Shown: positions 21,729-28,673 of the stretch, in pieces | Layout: every line of letters starts with the position of its first letter | Position numbering within the stretch: position 1 is the first letter of the stretch | IMG/VR virus record: IMGVR_UViG_3300036761_000812 | Coordinates: 1 to 28,789 of that record | Strand: one strand, 5' to 3' | Length of the DNA stretch: 28,789 nucleotides | DNA from: a virus | Translations under genes and position numbers: made by a program | The notes under the pieces: generated by a model | Database searches by the model: none | Seen by the model: only the letters and a program-made list of their open reading frames with translations | Told to the model about the DNA's origin: nothing

Positions 21729-22356
21729 ATATCCTCCTTGTTTTGTATTTGATATTGAAACTCTTCCTAACGACTTAGACCCCGTTCACGAGGCTTTATT
21801 AAAACATAAGTTACGTAATGTATCAGAAGACAAATTAGCAATAGAGACATTAAAAGCCAGGTTTATATATCCCGTTTATTCTAGAGTTTGCAGTATTTCT
21901 ACTTTATATGATCCCGGTTCTGGAGAAGGTAGCGAGTGGGTATTTTTCGATAGAACTAACGAGGAGAAACTTATAAGAGATTTTATAGATTATTTAAGTC
22001 AATGGAATGATAGATACGTACATTATAATGGATTAGACTTCGATGTACCTTATCTTCTTTTCAAATGTGCAAAATATGGTATAACTCCCCCTACTAATTT
22101 TTGTAATTTGATTAGATTCCGAACACATCCTCATTATGACTTGATGCAAGTTTTATCAGCCTGGGGAAAGTTTCCGATTAGTTTAGCGGAAGCCTTGGTA
22201 AGTTTTGGAATTACTAATTCTAAAGATACATTAGGTGGTTTAGATACTTTAACATTTTTACAAACAGCTTCTGATGATGCTATTAGAAAGTATAATTTAG
22301 CTGATACTCAAAGTACTTACGAACTATTTAAGAAAGTTTATCTTATATATCAATAA
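21718..22356 (+). CDS. 3'-5' exonuclease, DEDDy type (PolB-exo-like)
   Basis: 212 aa. Exo I is FVFDIETLP (D12, E14); Exo II is YVHYNGLDFDVPYL (D107 or D109); a DLMQVLSAWG segment has D141; Exo III is KYNLADTQSTYELF (Y192, D196). This fits DnaQ-like exonucleases of the predicted PolB-exonuclease family found free-standing in phages. It would degrade DNA 3' ends for proofreading or recombination. No polymerase domain is attached. Its ATG overlaps the stop region of the nuclease gene. Confidence 0.8.
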   Translation: MKTKYPPCFVFDIETLPNDLDPVHEALLKHKLRNVSEDKLAIETLKARFIYPVYSRVCSISTLYDPGSGEGSEWVFFDRTNEEKLIRDFIDYLSQWNDRYVHYNGLDFDVPYLLFKCAKYGITPPTNFCNLIRFRTHPHYDLMQVLSAWGKFPISLAEALVSFGITNSKDTLGGLDTLTFLQTASDDAIRKYNLADTQSTYELFKKVYLIYQ

Positions 22357-22378
22357 CTTGTTTAACTGAAAGGTTTTT

Positions 22379-22924
22379 ATGTACCTACTAATTTTATTTT
22401 TTATATTAATTATTACGCTTATAATGTTGCGTGATAATATTATTCCTCCTATTGTTACTTATAAAATAGTAGAGGATGTAGCAGACCTTGCTAAAAAACC
22501 TACTAGACATCACTTAGCCGCCTGCTTCGATTTATATTCCGTAGAAGAAATTACTATTCCTTCAGGGCAGTGGCGCGAAGTGAGAACCGGTATAATTTTT
22601 GCTCCTTGGCCTCATATTTATATACCTTTTTTAAATTGGTCATTTAATCCTTTGGGAAATATAGCTTACAAGATACATACTAGATCTGGATTGGCTTTGA
22701 AAAGAGGTATAAGAGCTCACTTAGGTATTATAGACACTGACTATAGAAATGAATGTAATCCTATATTGTTTAACCACAATACTTCTTATCCTGTAAGAAT
22801 AAGAAAGGGAGAGAAAATAGCTCAAGTAGAATTCTATAGAGTGACGACTCCTATCTTTTGGAAAAAGGATAAGCTAAGTAATTCAGCGCGGGGTGATAAG
22901 GGGTTTGGAAGTTCAGGAAAATGA
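22379..22924 (+). CDS. dut: dUTPase with N-terminal membrane segment
   Basis: 181 aa. All five trimeric dUTPase motifs are present: AACFDLYS (47-54), TRSGLALKRG (101-110), GIIDTDYRNE (116-125), RKGEKIAQV (142-150), and RGDKGFGSSG (171-180). It converts dUTP to dUMP and keeps uracil out of phage DNA. Unusually, residues 1-17 are a solid hydrophobic stretch (MYLLILFFILIITLIML) followed by Arg-Asp. ATG 22379 has GAAAGG (22368-22373) at good distance, while the internal ATG at residue 16 has no ribosome binding site, so the anchored form is the better start. The next gene, overlapping by four bases, is itself a membrane protein. Confidence 0.88.
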   Translation: MYLLILFFILIITLIMLRDNIIPPIVTYKIVEDVADLAKKPTRHHLAACFDLYSVEEITIPSGQWREVRTGIIFAPWPHIYIPFLNWSFNPLGNIAYKIHTRSGLALKRGIRAHLGIIDTDYRNECNPILFNHNTSYPVRIRKGEKIAQVEFYRVTTPIFWKKDKLSNSARGDKGFGSSGK

Positions 22925-23169
22925 AATTTACTAAAGCTTTTTTAGCAATTGGTGTTTTTATACTTATAGGTTTAGTAGAACAATATGAAAAACTTAATCA
23001 GTGGTGGAATTATTATATACTAATAACGACAGAAGAAGGACCTAATTACGTTAAACGTAAATATATAATTCTATGGGCGTTATCTATAGTTTTTTTTATA
23101 GTATTATTAATTTCAATAGTAATTTTTAATTGCTTAGCTTTAGTTACTATGTTTTTAAGAATTTCGTAA
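22921..23169 (+). CDS. Two-pass membrane protein, 82 aa
   Basis: Starts inside the dUTPase stop (ATGA). Hydrophobic segments at about 6-19 (AFLAIGVFILIGLV) and 48-76 (IILWALSIVFFIVLLISIVI and beyond) are separated by a polar loop (EQYEKLNQWWNYY, TTEEGPNYVKRK). No known family recognised. Coupling to a dUTPase that also has a membrane segment suggests the two proteins may meet in the membrane. It could otherwise be a superinfection-exclusion or lysis-type small protein. Confidence 0.6.
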   Translation: MKFTKAFLAIGVFILIGLVEQYEKLNQWWNYYILITTEEGPNYVKRKYIILWALSIVFFIVLLISIVIFNCLALVTMFLRIS

Positions 23170-23210
23170 CAACCTAGTTTATATTATTAATTTTAAAATA
23201 GGAGAAATAA

Positions 23211-24254
23211 ATGAAAGATTTCTTATTTGCTAATAAAATAACTCCTTTACATACTAATAATCCCAGCGAGGCTTTAGGGTTTGCGGAAACTTTAAAGGTC
23301 ACACCCCACACTATTCATGTAAAGGATTTAAAAGTAAATGAAAATGGTACTGTGCAATATAATGGGGAACCTCAAAAAATTACTAAATATGGATTTTTGA
23401 AGTTTTGTAAAGTATTAGGTATACCTACCTCCTTCGCCAGAGATATTCCCCCCGATTTACTTTTAGATAATATTGAAAGATTATCATCCCTCATGGAAAA
23501 AGATGAAATGATTTTACTACGAAGAGACAATTATGATATAGCTGGTATTGGCAGAGGGGATTATAAAGAACCTTCTTATGTAGATGTTTTAAGTACTTTT
23601 TCCGAAAGAAGTAACTTAAAGTATGTTAATATTGGAGAAGAGTTACTTACAATATGTTTAGAAGAAGGACAAGTACTTCATAAGACAGACGAAGATATTC
23701 TTGATGTAAGTACTTATATTTATAGTTCTATATTACAAGAATGCAAGATACATGCCTACTCAGGTTTATATAGGAATTCTTGTGAGAACTCTTTTGTAAT
23801 GCCTTACTTTGGTTCCGTAAAAGCTAACTATAGACACAAGGATACTATGCTTAGTAAGTTTTCCGATATAATAACTTGTTTTGACGAACAAATTTATAAA
23901 CGACTTAATACTACTTTTGATACCTTTAACATAAGAAGATTATTTGATACTGAACTAGCTGCTATTTGGAAAGGTATTCATAAGGTGGTTAATTCTTCTG
24001 AGGCTGATAGTCTTTTATTATTTAATGAAGAAAGTAGAAAGGCTTTACTTAGTACTGTATTTGTAAGAGGTATGGAGAACAGAAGAGCTAGGTTAGAAGG
24101 AAGACCCATTGATGAAAAGGTGTTAACCGAGGTTTCCGCTTATGATATTCTAAACAATGTTACTTCTTATTCTCGAAAGAATCTCTTTGGAGCTGATAAA
24201 TTAAAAATAGAAAAATTAGCAGGTTCATGGATAGAGAAGATAATACTGAATTAA
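23211..24254 (+). CDS. Possible second DUF932-like protein, 347 aa
   Basis: Starts behind AGGAG (23199-23203). The segment YSGLYRNSCENSFVMPYFG (183-201) resembles the GLYRxxCSNG core of the DUF932 protein encoded at 12981, and the N-terminal part KYGFLKFCKVLGIPTSFARD, then IPPDLLLDNIERL (59-91), resembles the lead-in found in longer members. The rest is mixed alpha/beta with a helical C-terminus. The relation is weak by eye. Its last 29 bases are repeated at the start of the gene at 24579 (see repeat entries). Function unknown. Confidence 0.5.
   Translation: MKDFLFANKITPLHTNNPSEALGFAETLKVTPHTIHVKDLKVNENGTVQYNGEPQKITKYGFLKFCKVLGIPTSFARDIPPDLLLDNIERLSSLMEKDEMILLRRDNYDIAGIGRGDYKEPSYVDVLSTFSERSNLKYVNIGEELLTICLEEGQVLHKTDEDILDVSTYIYSSILQECKIHAYSGLYRNSCENSFVMPYFGSVKANYRHKDTMLSKFSDIITCFDEQIYKRLNTTFDTFNIRRLFDTELAAIWKGIHKVVNSSEADSLLLFNEESRKALLSTVFVRGMENRRARLEGRPIDEKVLTEVSAYDILNNVTSYSRKNLFGADKLKIEKLAGSWIEKIILN
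24226..24254 (+). repeat. 29-bp direct repeat, copy 1
   Basis: CATGGATAGAGAA, then GATAATACTGAATTAA. It matches bases 24578-24606 at 27 of 29 positions. Here it encodes the last residues (SWIEKIILN) of the gene at 23211 in one frame; in another it reads MDREDNTEL from ATG 24227, nearly the start of the gene at 24579. Confidence 0.85.
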
Positions 24255-24267
24255 TGGAAGTGATATT

Positions 24268-24567
24268 ATGATTAATGAAGAACAATTGCAAGATAACATA
24301 GAGAGTCTAAAAGATGCTACATTAGTAATAGCTTTTAATACAAAAAATCAAAAGACAGATTGGTGGCTAACTTATGATGATCCCAAGAAGGTTCAAGATA
24401 TAATAGTTAAATCAGGAGAAATACCTTCTAGTAAATATGAAGGAGTACTGTCTTTACCAGGCACATTATTAGTAGGCATAATGAATACTTGTTTTAAAGA
24501 TAATTTAAAAGATATTAAGATTGAAACACCAATTTTAGAAAAGTTTTTAGGTATTGGAAGAAACTAA
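24268..24567 (+). CDS. Hypothetical protein between direct repeats, 99 aa
   Basis: Unrecognised; helical N-terminus (NEEQLQDNIESLKD), then strand ATLVIAFNTKNQKTDWWL and SLPGTLLVGIMN. No motif, Cys pair or membrane segment. The ribosome binding site is a modest GGAAG (24255-24259). The gene is enclosed by 29-bp direct repeats (24226-24254 and 24578-24606), so it may be a late insertion or a removable cassette. Confidence 0.6.
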   Translation: MINEEQLQDNIESLKDATLVIAFNTKNQKTDWWLTYDDPKKVQDIIVKSGEIPSSKYEGVLSLPGTLLVGIMNTCFKDNLKDIKIETPILEKFLGIGRN

Positions 24568-24577
24568 GCGATAAGAG

Positions 24578-24606
24578 CATGGATAGAGAAAATAATACTG
24601 AACTAA
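24578..24606 (+). repeat. 29-bp direct repeat, copy 2
   Basis: Second copy of the repeat at 24226-24254, with two differences (A for G, C for T). Here it forms the start codon region of the next gene (MDRENNTEL). Distance between copies is 352 bases. Confidence 0.85.
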
Positions 24607-24968
24607 AAGAAAAATTGAATAGTACTATTAAGAATATTCTTGATGATATTACTTGGTGGGAACGAATAACCTTTCGTATAAGGTTTGGATTTGTTGAATT
24701 ACTTTGGCGTTACTTACCTATGTGGAAGATATATAGTAAATGGTATATGTTTTTAATACGTTTATATGGATTTAAACCCTTGAGATGTGTGGATTACATG
24801 GGTGAGTATACTTTTATATTTAAGACACAAGAGGAAGCTGATCGTACATTTTATAGATTAGAAAATAGAGGAGAAAATAAAAGAATTTTGGTAACGGGTT
24901 GGTGGTACGGAGAAAAGGAATTTGAAGAAGCAAAAAAGGAATGTGATATAAAAATAGGATGGCTATGA
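24579..24968 (+). CDS. Hypothetical aromatic-rich protein, 129 aa
   Basis: Unrecognised. It has a charged helical start (RENNTELKEKLNSTIKNI), then a Trp/Phe/Tyr-rich middle (ITWWERITFRIRFGFVELLW, then RYLPMWKIYSKWYMFLIRLY) that could lie along a membrane, and a strand-rich end (EYTFIFKTQEEADRTFYRL, RILVTGWWYG). The start codon lies in repeat copy 2 and has only a weak AAGAG upstream. A near-identical beginning, MDREDNTEL, is left over at 24227 and stops soon after, which suggests its original start position. Confidence 0.55.
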   Translation: MDRENNTELKEKLNSTIKNILDDITWWERITFRIRFGFVELLWRYLPMWKIYSKWYMFLIRLYGFKPLRCVDYMGEYTFIFKTQEEADRTFYRLENRGENKRILVTGWWYGEKEFEEAKKECDIKIGWL

Positions 24969-25180
24969 TGTTTGAAATAATATTACCGGATGCTATTGAA
25001 ATTAAGTTTGCTGACTGGGTAAAACCAAACATGCTTAAACAAAGAAAAGAAAGTGAATATTTTTATGCTAAGATTATGAGAGTAGGAGCAGATTGTTCTA
25101 GTGGTATTATGATAGGTAATGGTAATAACTTCTTAGATTTATATTATTTCGCTGATGTTAAAATACTAAAGAAATCCTAA
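24965..25180 (+). CDS. Hypothetical small protein, 71 aa
   Basis: Start chosen at ATG 24965 because it overlaps the preceding TGA (ATGA) and has AGGA (24956-24959) five bases upstream; the in-frame ATG at 24959 lies inside that site. The protein is beta-rich (MFEIILPDAIEIKFADWVK, YFYAKIMRVGADCSSGIMI). No family recognised. Its last base is the first base of the Rad50-like gene. Confidence 0.55.
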   Translation: MMFEIILPDAIEIKFADWVKPNMLKQRKESEYFYAKIMRVGADCSSGIMIGNGNNFLDLYYFADVKILKKS

Positions 25181-26433
25181 TGCTTCAGAAACTAATTTTA
25201 AAAAACTTTCAAGCTCATAAACATTCTGAAATTGAATTCTCTCCCGACGTTACATGTATTACCGGGCTTAACAATCACGGTAAAAGTTCTATTTTTAGAG
25301 CCCTTCAAAAATGTATAAGAGACATTCCTGAAGGTAATTCTTTTATAATGAATACTCCCTTTCAAGAAGATACTTGTACCATTACTGTAGTGTCTGATAA
25401 AGGGGAAGTTATACGACAGGTGAAAAGGAATATTGCTTCCGATGCTAACTTTTATAAAGTAAGTAGAATTGATGGTACCGAAGAAGAATACGTTAAGTTT
25501 GGAAAAACAGGAATTCCAGAAGAAGTTACTAATAACTTTCCTACTTCACCTCCTCAAATGTTTGGCGACGTGGAAATCGATATGAATTTTCATAATCAAT
25601 TGGATTCTTTATTTCTGATTCAAGGCGCTGGTCTTTCCTCTTTACGAGGTAAGGTATTAGGTAAGACTACTGGGGTGGATAAAGTACAAAGGGCCATTCA
25701 AATAAGTTCCTCCGAAGAGAAGAAAGAGAAGCAAATCTTAAAAATTCTAAAGCAACAGTCAGAAGATGTAGCGGTTAAATTACTTGAGTATAAAGATATT
25801 GATACCTTCTTAAAACTATTAGTTAGTTGCGAAAATCTTTTTCAGGAAACAGAGGAGAAAAGAATTTTAATTACTAATATAATAGGTTGTTACGAAATTC
25901 TTAAAAACATAGTAACTAAAGCTAAGCAATTAAAAATTACTATTAAAGTAATAGATATTGATTCTTTAAAGGAATTTTTTCAAAAGATAACTCAGACTTA
26001 TAATGTATATAATCTTGCCAACAGATTATTAACTACTAAAGAACAGATTACTTATTCTCATCAAGTATTAGAAATAACCAAAGTAGTTCCTACGGAAGAC
26101 TATCAAGTCCTACAGAAGAAATTATCTCTCTTAAAGAAACTAAAAGATTTATATAGTATTCAAATTAGATATAATGATACTAAACTGAAAGTGGCTTATA
26201 TTAATTCTCTTTTACCCTCTTTGGAAAGTAATAATTATCATATTATTCAGAGTCTATCTAAGTATAATAGTTTATTTACTATACAGGATACTTTATTTTT
26301 ACTAAAGAAGAGAATAATTGATAAACAGCAGATTATATCGAATAAAATAAACGAACTTAGTAGTACCGAACTAGAATTAACTAATTTTAAAAAAGAAATT
26401 AAAGTATGCCCGACATGTGGAAAGGCTTGGTAA
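25180..26433 (+). CDS. Half-length Rad50/SbcC-like ATPase ending at a zinc-hook motif
   Basis: 417 aa. The start KLILKNFQAHKHSEIEF (4-20) and Walker A GLNNHGKSS (29-37), with LFLIQGAGL (Q-loop, about 144-152), match the N-terminal ATPase lobe of Rad50/SbcC. From about 180 the protein is a long Lys/Glu/Leu-rich probable coiled coil. It ends with CPTCGKAW (410-417), a CxxC like the Rad50 zinc hook. A complete Rad50 would return along the coiled coil to a second lobe with ABC signature and Walker B; none is present here or elsewhere in the window. With the Mre11-like gene at 26814 it should form a DNA-end processing complex. Whether it hydrolyses ATP alone is doubtful. Confidence 0.75.
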   Translation: MLQKLILKNFQAHKHSEIEFSPDVTCITGLNNHGKSSIFRALQKCIRDIPEGNSFIMNTPFQEDTCTITVVSDKGEVIRQVKRNIASDANFYKVSRIDGTEEEYVKFGKTGIPEEVTNNFPTSPPQMFGDVEIDMNFHNQLDSLFLIQGAGLSSLRGKVLGKTTGVDKVQRAIQISSSEEKKEKQILKILKQQSEDVAVKLLEYKDIDTFLKLLVSCENLFQETEEKRILITNIIGCYEILKNIVTKAKQLKITIKVIDIDSLKEFFQKITQTYNVYNLANRLLTTKEQITYSHQVLEITKVVPTEDYQVLQKKLSLLKKLKDLYSIQIRYNDTKLKVAYINSLLPSLESNNYHIIQSLSKYNSLFTIQDTLFLLKKRIIDKQQIISNKINELSSTELELTNFKKEIKVCPTCGKAW

Positions 26434-26434
26434 T

Positions 26435-26827
26435 ATGAGAAATATACTTGTTTTATTTTGTTTATTATTAACAATAAAAGTTTTAGGTCAAGAAGACGGG
26501 GACTTAAGATTTAACGAAAATAAAAATTATATAGAGATTTATGTGGATTGCTATGAAGAGGAGAGTATTCCCATATGTTCTATTGCGAATGGCGATTCTG
26601 TTTGGTGGTTTAAGACGGCTAGAAAACACACACAGGGATGGTTTAATGTAGATACTCTTTATACAAAATATGGCGATTATTTTCACCCCTGTACTTGGGG
26701 ACCTTACTACGACATACGTACAATAGTATATATGAGAAAATTGCTTGATGTCCTCCTAGACGAGAAGATATATAGAGATTATTACTACTTTTATATTAAT
26801 GGAAGACCGCATAATGATTATAGGTAA
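26435..26827 (+). CDS. Secreted or periplasmic protein with signal peptide, 130 aa
   Basis: Start at ATG 26435, two bases after the Rad50-like stop, with AAAGG (26421-26425) upstream. Residues 1-19 (MRNILVLFCLLLTIKVLGQ, cleavage likely after Gly18) are a clear signal peptide: basic start, hydrophobic core, then acidic mature start EDGDLRF. The mature part is acidic and aromatic with three Cys (in VDCYEEE, PICSIA, PCTWG). No lipobox. No family recognised. It sits between the two nuclease-complex genes, with its end overlapping the Mre11-like start, so it is co-expressed with proteins that work in the cytoplasm. Could act in the envelope, for example against superinfection, but this is not shown. 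Confidence 0.6.
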   Translation: MRNILVLFCLLLTIKVLGQEDGDLRFNENKNYIEIYVDCYEEESIPICSIANGDSVWWFKTARKHTQGWFNVDTLYTKYGDYFHPCTWGPYYDIRTIVYMRKLLDVLLDEKIYRDYYYFYINGRPHNDYR

Positions 26828-27764
26828 TTTTACAGATTTGCACGCGAGAGCCGATACTCCTCAAGGAAGAACCGATAACTTCCGCAAGAGTATTCTTACT
26901 AAACTTGAGGAGATAGGACAGATCTGGAAAGATAACAAAGTAGAGATTGTTACTTTTACAGGAGATTTATTTGATAGTCCCGACCCTGCTTCTAGTGTGC
27001 GTAATGATGTAATATCAATTCTGAAGTCCTGGCGGCTACGCATTGTAGGGGTCGTAGGCTCTCATGATTATTTTGGTTACCAGATGAAAACTTTGAAGCG
27101 TACAGCTTTAGGGTCATTATACTATGCGGGTATTATTGACTTAGTAGGAGGAGCAGACCAGAAAGAGTACGTAGAATTTAGGCTTAAAGATTTTACTGCT
27201 GTTATTACAGGTACCCCTCATACTTACTGGGCAACTGATAATCTATTATATATAGAGAAGCCACGTTATGTGGAAGGAGCATTTCAGATACAATTAGTTC
27301 ATTTTGATCTTATGAATAAGACAGTTCCTTGGCCGCATCTTACAATAGGGCAGATAAGAACAAGTTCCGATGTAGCATTCTGTGGGCATTATCATCCTGG
27401 TTGGGAAGTTCCGGTTATGGGCAAAGACCACTGCTTGTTTATAAATCAGGGTTCTATAGGGCGTTTGGATAATACCGGCAAACAGCGAACTCCTAGAGTG
27501 TGTATATTACAGTTAACAGATTCATTTAGTCCGCCGGATATTACTTATGTATCATTGCAATCAGCTTTACAACATCCGTTTAAGGAATATATAAAAGAAT
27601 CTAAAGAAATTAAGTCACAGGATATAAGTAAATTACTACAAATGATGGAGAACACAGATATAAACATTATAGACATTAAAACTGTACTTCCGAAAGTAGC
27701 GAAAGAATTTAATTTCGGGGAAGATGTTTTATCTAAAGCGTTTGAATTATTAGAAAAAGTATAA
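26814..27764 (+). CDS. Mre11/SbcD-like metallophosphoesterase (DNA nuclease)
   Basis: 316 aa from ATG 26814, which has GGAAG (26801-26805) eight bases upstream; the in-frame ATG at 26799 lacks such a site. Metal motifs: D8 and H10 (FTDLHA), GDLFDSP (D51), GSHDYFGY (H84), LVHFDLM (H163), and CGHYHPGW (H192, H194). The usual Asn of GNHD is Ser83 here. The C-terminal part (after about 240) is helical and may contact the Rad50-like partner encoded at 25180. Such nucleases trim DNA ends and cut hairpins. Overlaps the end of the preceding gene by 14 bases. Confidence 0.82.
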   Translation: MIIGNFTDLHARADTPQGRTDNFRKSILTKLEEIGQIWKDNKVEIVTFTGDLFDSPDPASSVRNDVISILKSWRLRIVGVVGSHDYFGYQMKTLKRTALGSLYYAGIIDLVGGADQKEYVEFRLKDFTAVITGTPHTYWATDNLLYIEKPRYVEGAFQIQLVHFDLMNKTVPWPHLTIGQIRTSSDVAFCGHYHPGWEVPVMGKDHCLFINQGSIGRLDNTGKQRTPRVCILQLTDSFSPPDITYVSLQSALQHPFKEYIKESKEIKSQDISKLLQMMENTDINIIDIKTVLPKVAKEFNFGEDVLSKAFELLEKV

Positions 27765-27792
27765 TAAATAGAATAAATTACGGAGTAAAATT

Positions 27793-28029
27793 ATGATTAA
27801 GATAGTTGTAACTTTTATTGATGGTCCACCAACTACCTACGAAGCTAGTTATACTAAAGTAAGAGGTTCTTTTTTCTGTATTCATTTTCCTACAAGAAAA
27901 GAAGGTAGTAAGGAAAAATTTGATAGTAAGTTTATTCCTCTACAGCAAATAAAAGAAATTAACCAAACTTCTGATAAAGCACCTGGCCGGGATTTTGATA
28001 ATCGTTATCCTGGTGGAGGGGATGACTAG
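27793..28029 (+). CDS. Hypothetical protein, 78 aa
   Basis: Behind GGAG (27781-27785). Beta-rich N-terminal half (IKIVVTFIDGPPTTYEASYTK, RGSFFCIHFPT), a polar linker and an end rich in Gly/Asp/Arg/Asn (GRDFDNRYPGGGDD). No recognised family. The last part contains GGAGGGG, the ribosome binding site of the queD-like gene two bases later. Confidence 0.55.
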   Translation: MIKIVVTFIDGPPTTYEASYTKVRGSFFCIHFPTRKEGSKEKFDSKFIPLQQIKEINQTSDKAPGRDFDNRYPGGGDD

Positions 28030-28031
28030 AC

Positions 28032-28604
28032 ATGTATACCATAACCAAACAATTCGATTTTTGTTACGGGCATAGAGTATGGTCTCAAACCCTGAATACC
28101 GAATTTAGTTTGGACTCTTGTCTTGCTTGCAGGCACCTTCATGGGCATCAGGCGAGAGTAATTGTATATTTACAGGCGGATACTCTCGTATCAGGAATGG
28201 TGACTGATTTCAAGCATCTTAATTGGTTTAAGAAATGGCTCGATGATGTATTGGATCATAAGTTTATTATGGATATAAATGATCCTTTATTAGTTTATGA
28301 AATACCTCATCTTTTTGACGGTCATAGAAATTTAAAGCGGGATTATTTAGTAAAACACGCAATAGATGGGGGTTATTATACTCTTTATTTAGAAAAACTA
28401 GATGTTCTTAAATATGATTCTGCGTTGACAGAAAAATATGAAGGAATGGTTATAGTAAATTTTGTTCCTACTTCTGAAAATTTAAGTAGTTGGCTTTTTG
28501 ATATAGTAAATGAAAGAATGAAAAGATTGTTTGTAAAAGTATCAAAAGTGGAATTTTTTGAAACCCCAAAATCAAGAAGTATATATACAGACGGTGGAGT
28601 CTAA
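28032..28604 (+). CDS. queD: QueD-like 6-carboxy/pyruvoyl-tetrahydropterin synthase with insertion
   Basis: 190 aa. Zinc ligands H14 (FDFCYGHRVW), H37 and H39 (CRHLHGH) with catalytic Cys33 four residues before H37, MVTDFKHL (56-63), DHKFIMD (76-81), TSENL (148-151) and FFET with E177 are the QueD/PTPS signature. QueD makes 6-carboxytetrahydropterin, a step to preQ0 and queuosine; in phages it often serves 7-deazaguanine DNA modification. The length exceeds the usual 120 residues: about 70 residues are inserted between DHK and TSEN (80-147). No preQ1 riboswitch was seen upstream. FolE, QueE, QueC or DpdA genes are not in the window; they may lie to the right. Confidence 0.85.
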   Translation: MYTITKQFDFCYGHRVWSQTLNTEFSLDSCLACRHLHGHQARVIVYLQADTLVSGMVTDFKHLNWFKKWLDDVLDHKFIMDINDPLLVYEIPHLFDGHRNLKRDYLVKHAIDGGYYTLYLEKLDVLKYDSALTEKYEGMVIVNFVPTSENLSSWLFDIVNERMKRLFVKVSKVEFFETPKSRSIYTDGGV

Positions 28605-28673
28605 ATGGGGCTATTTGGTCTCCTTAATTATACAAGTTAAATAAGGAAGTTTAATAAAAAAAAGGACTTATAA

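Noticed and set aside
26799-26813. ATG 26799 as start of the Mre11-like gene
   Set aside because: No site upstream; ATG 26814 has GGAAG at eight bases and starts directly at the first strand of the phosphoesterase fold.
28605-28637. 11-codon frame after queD (ATGGGGCTA...)
   Set aside because: Too short and without support; no clear terminator or other signal seen in the 69-base gap either.
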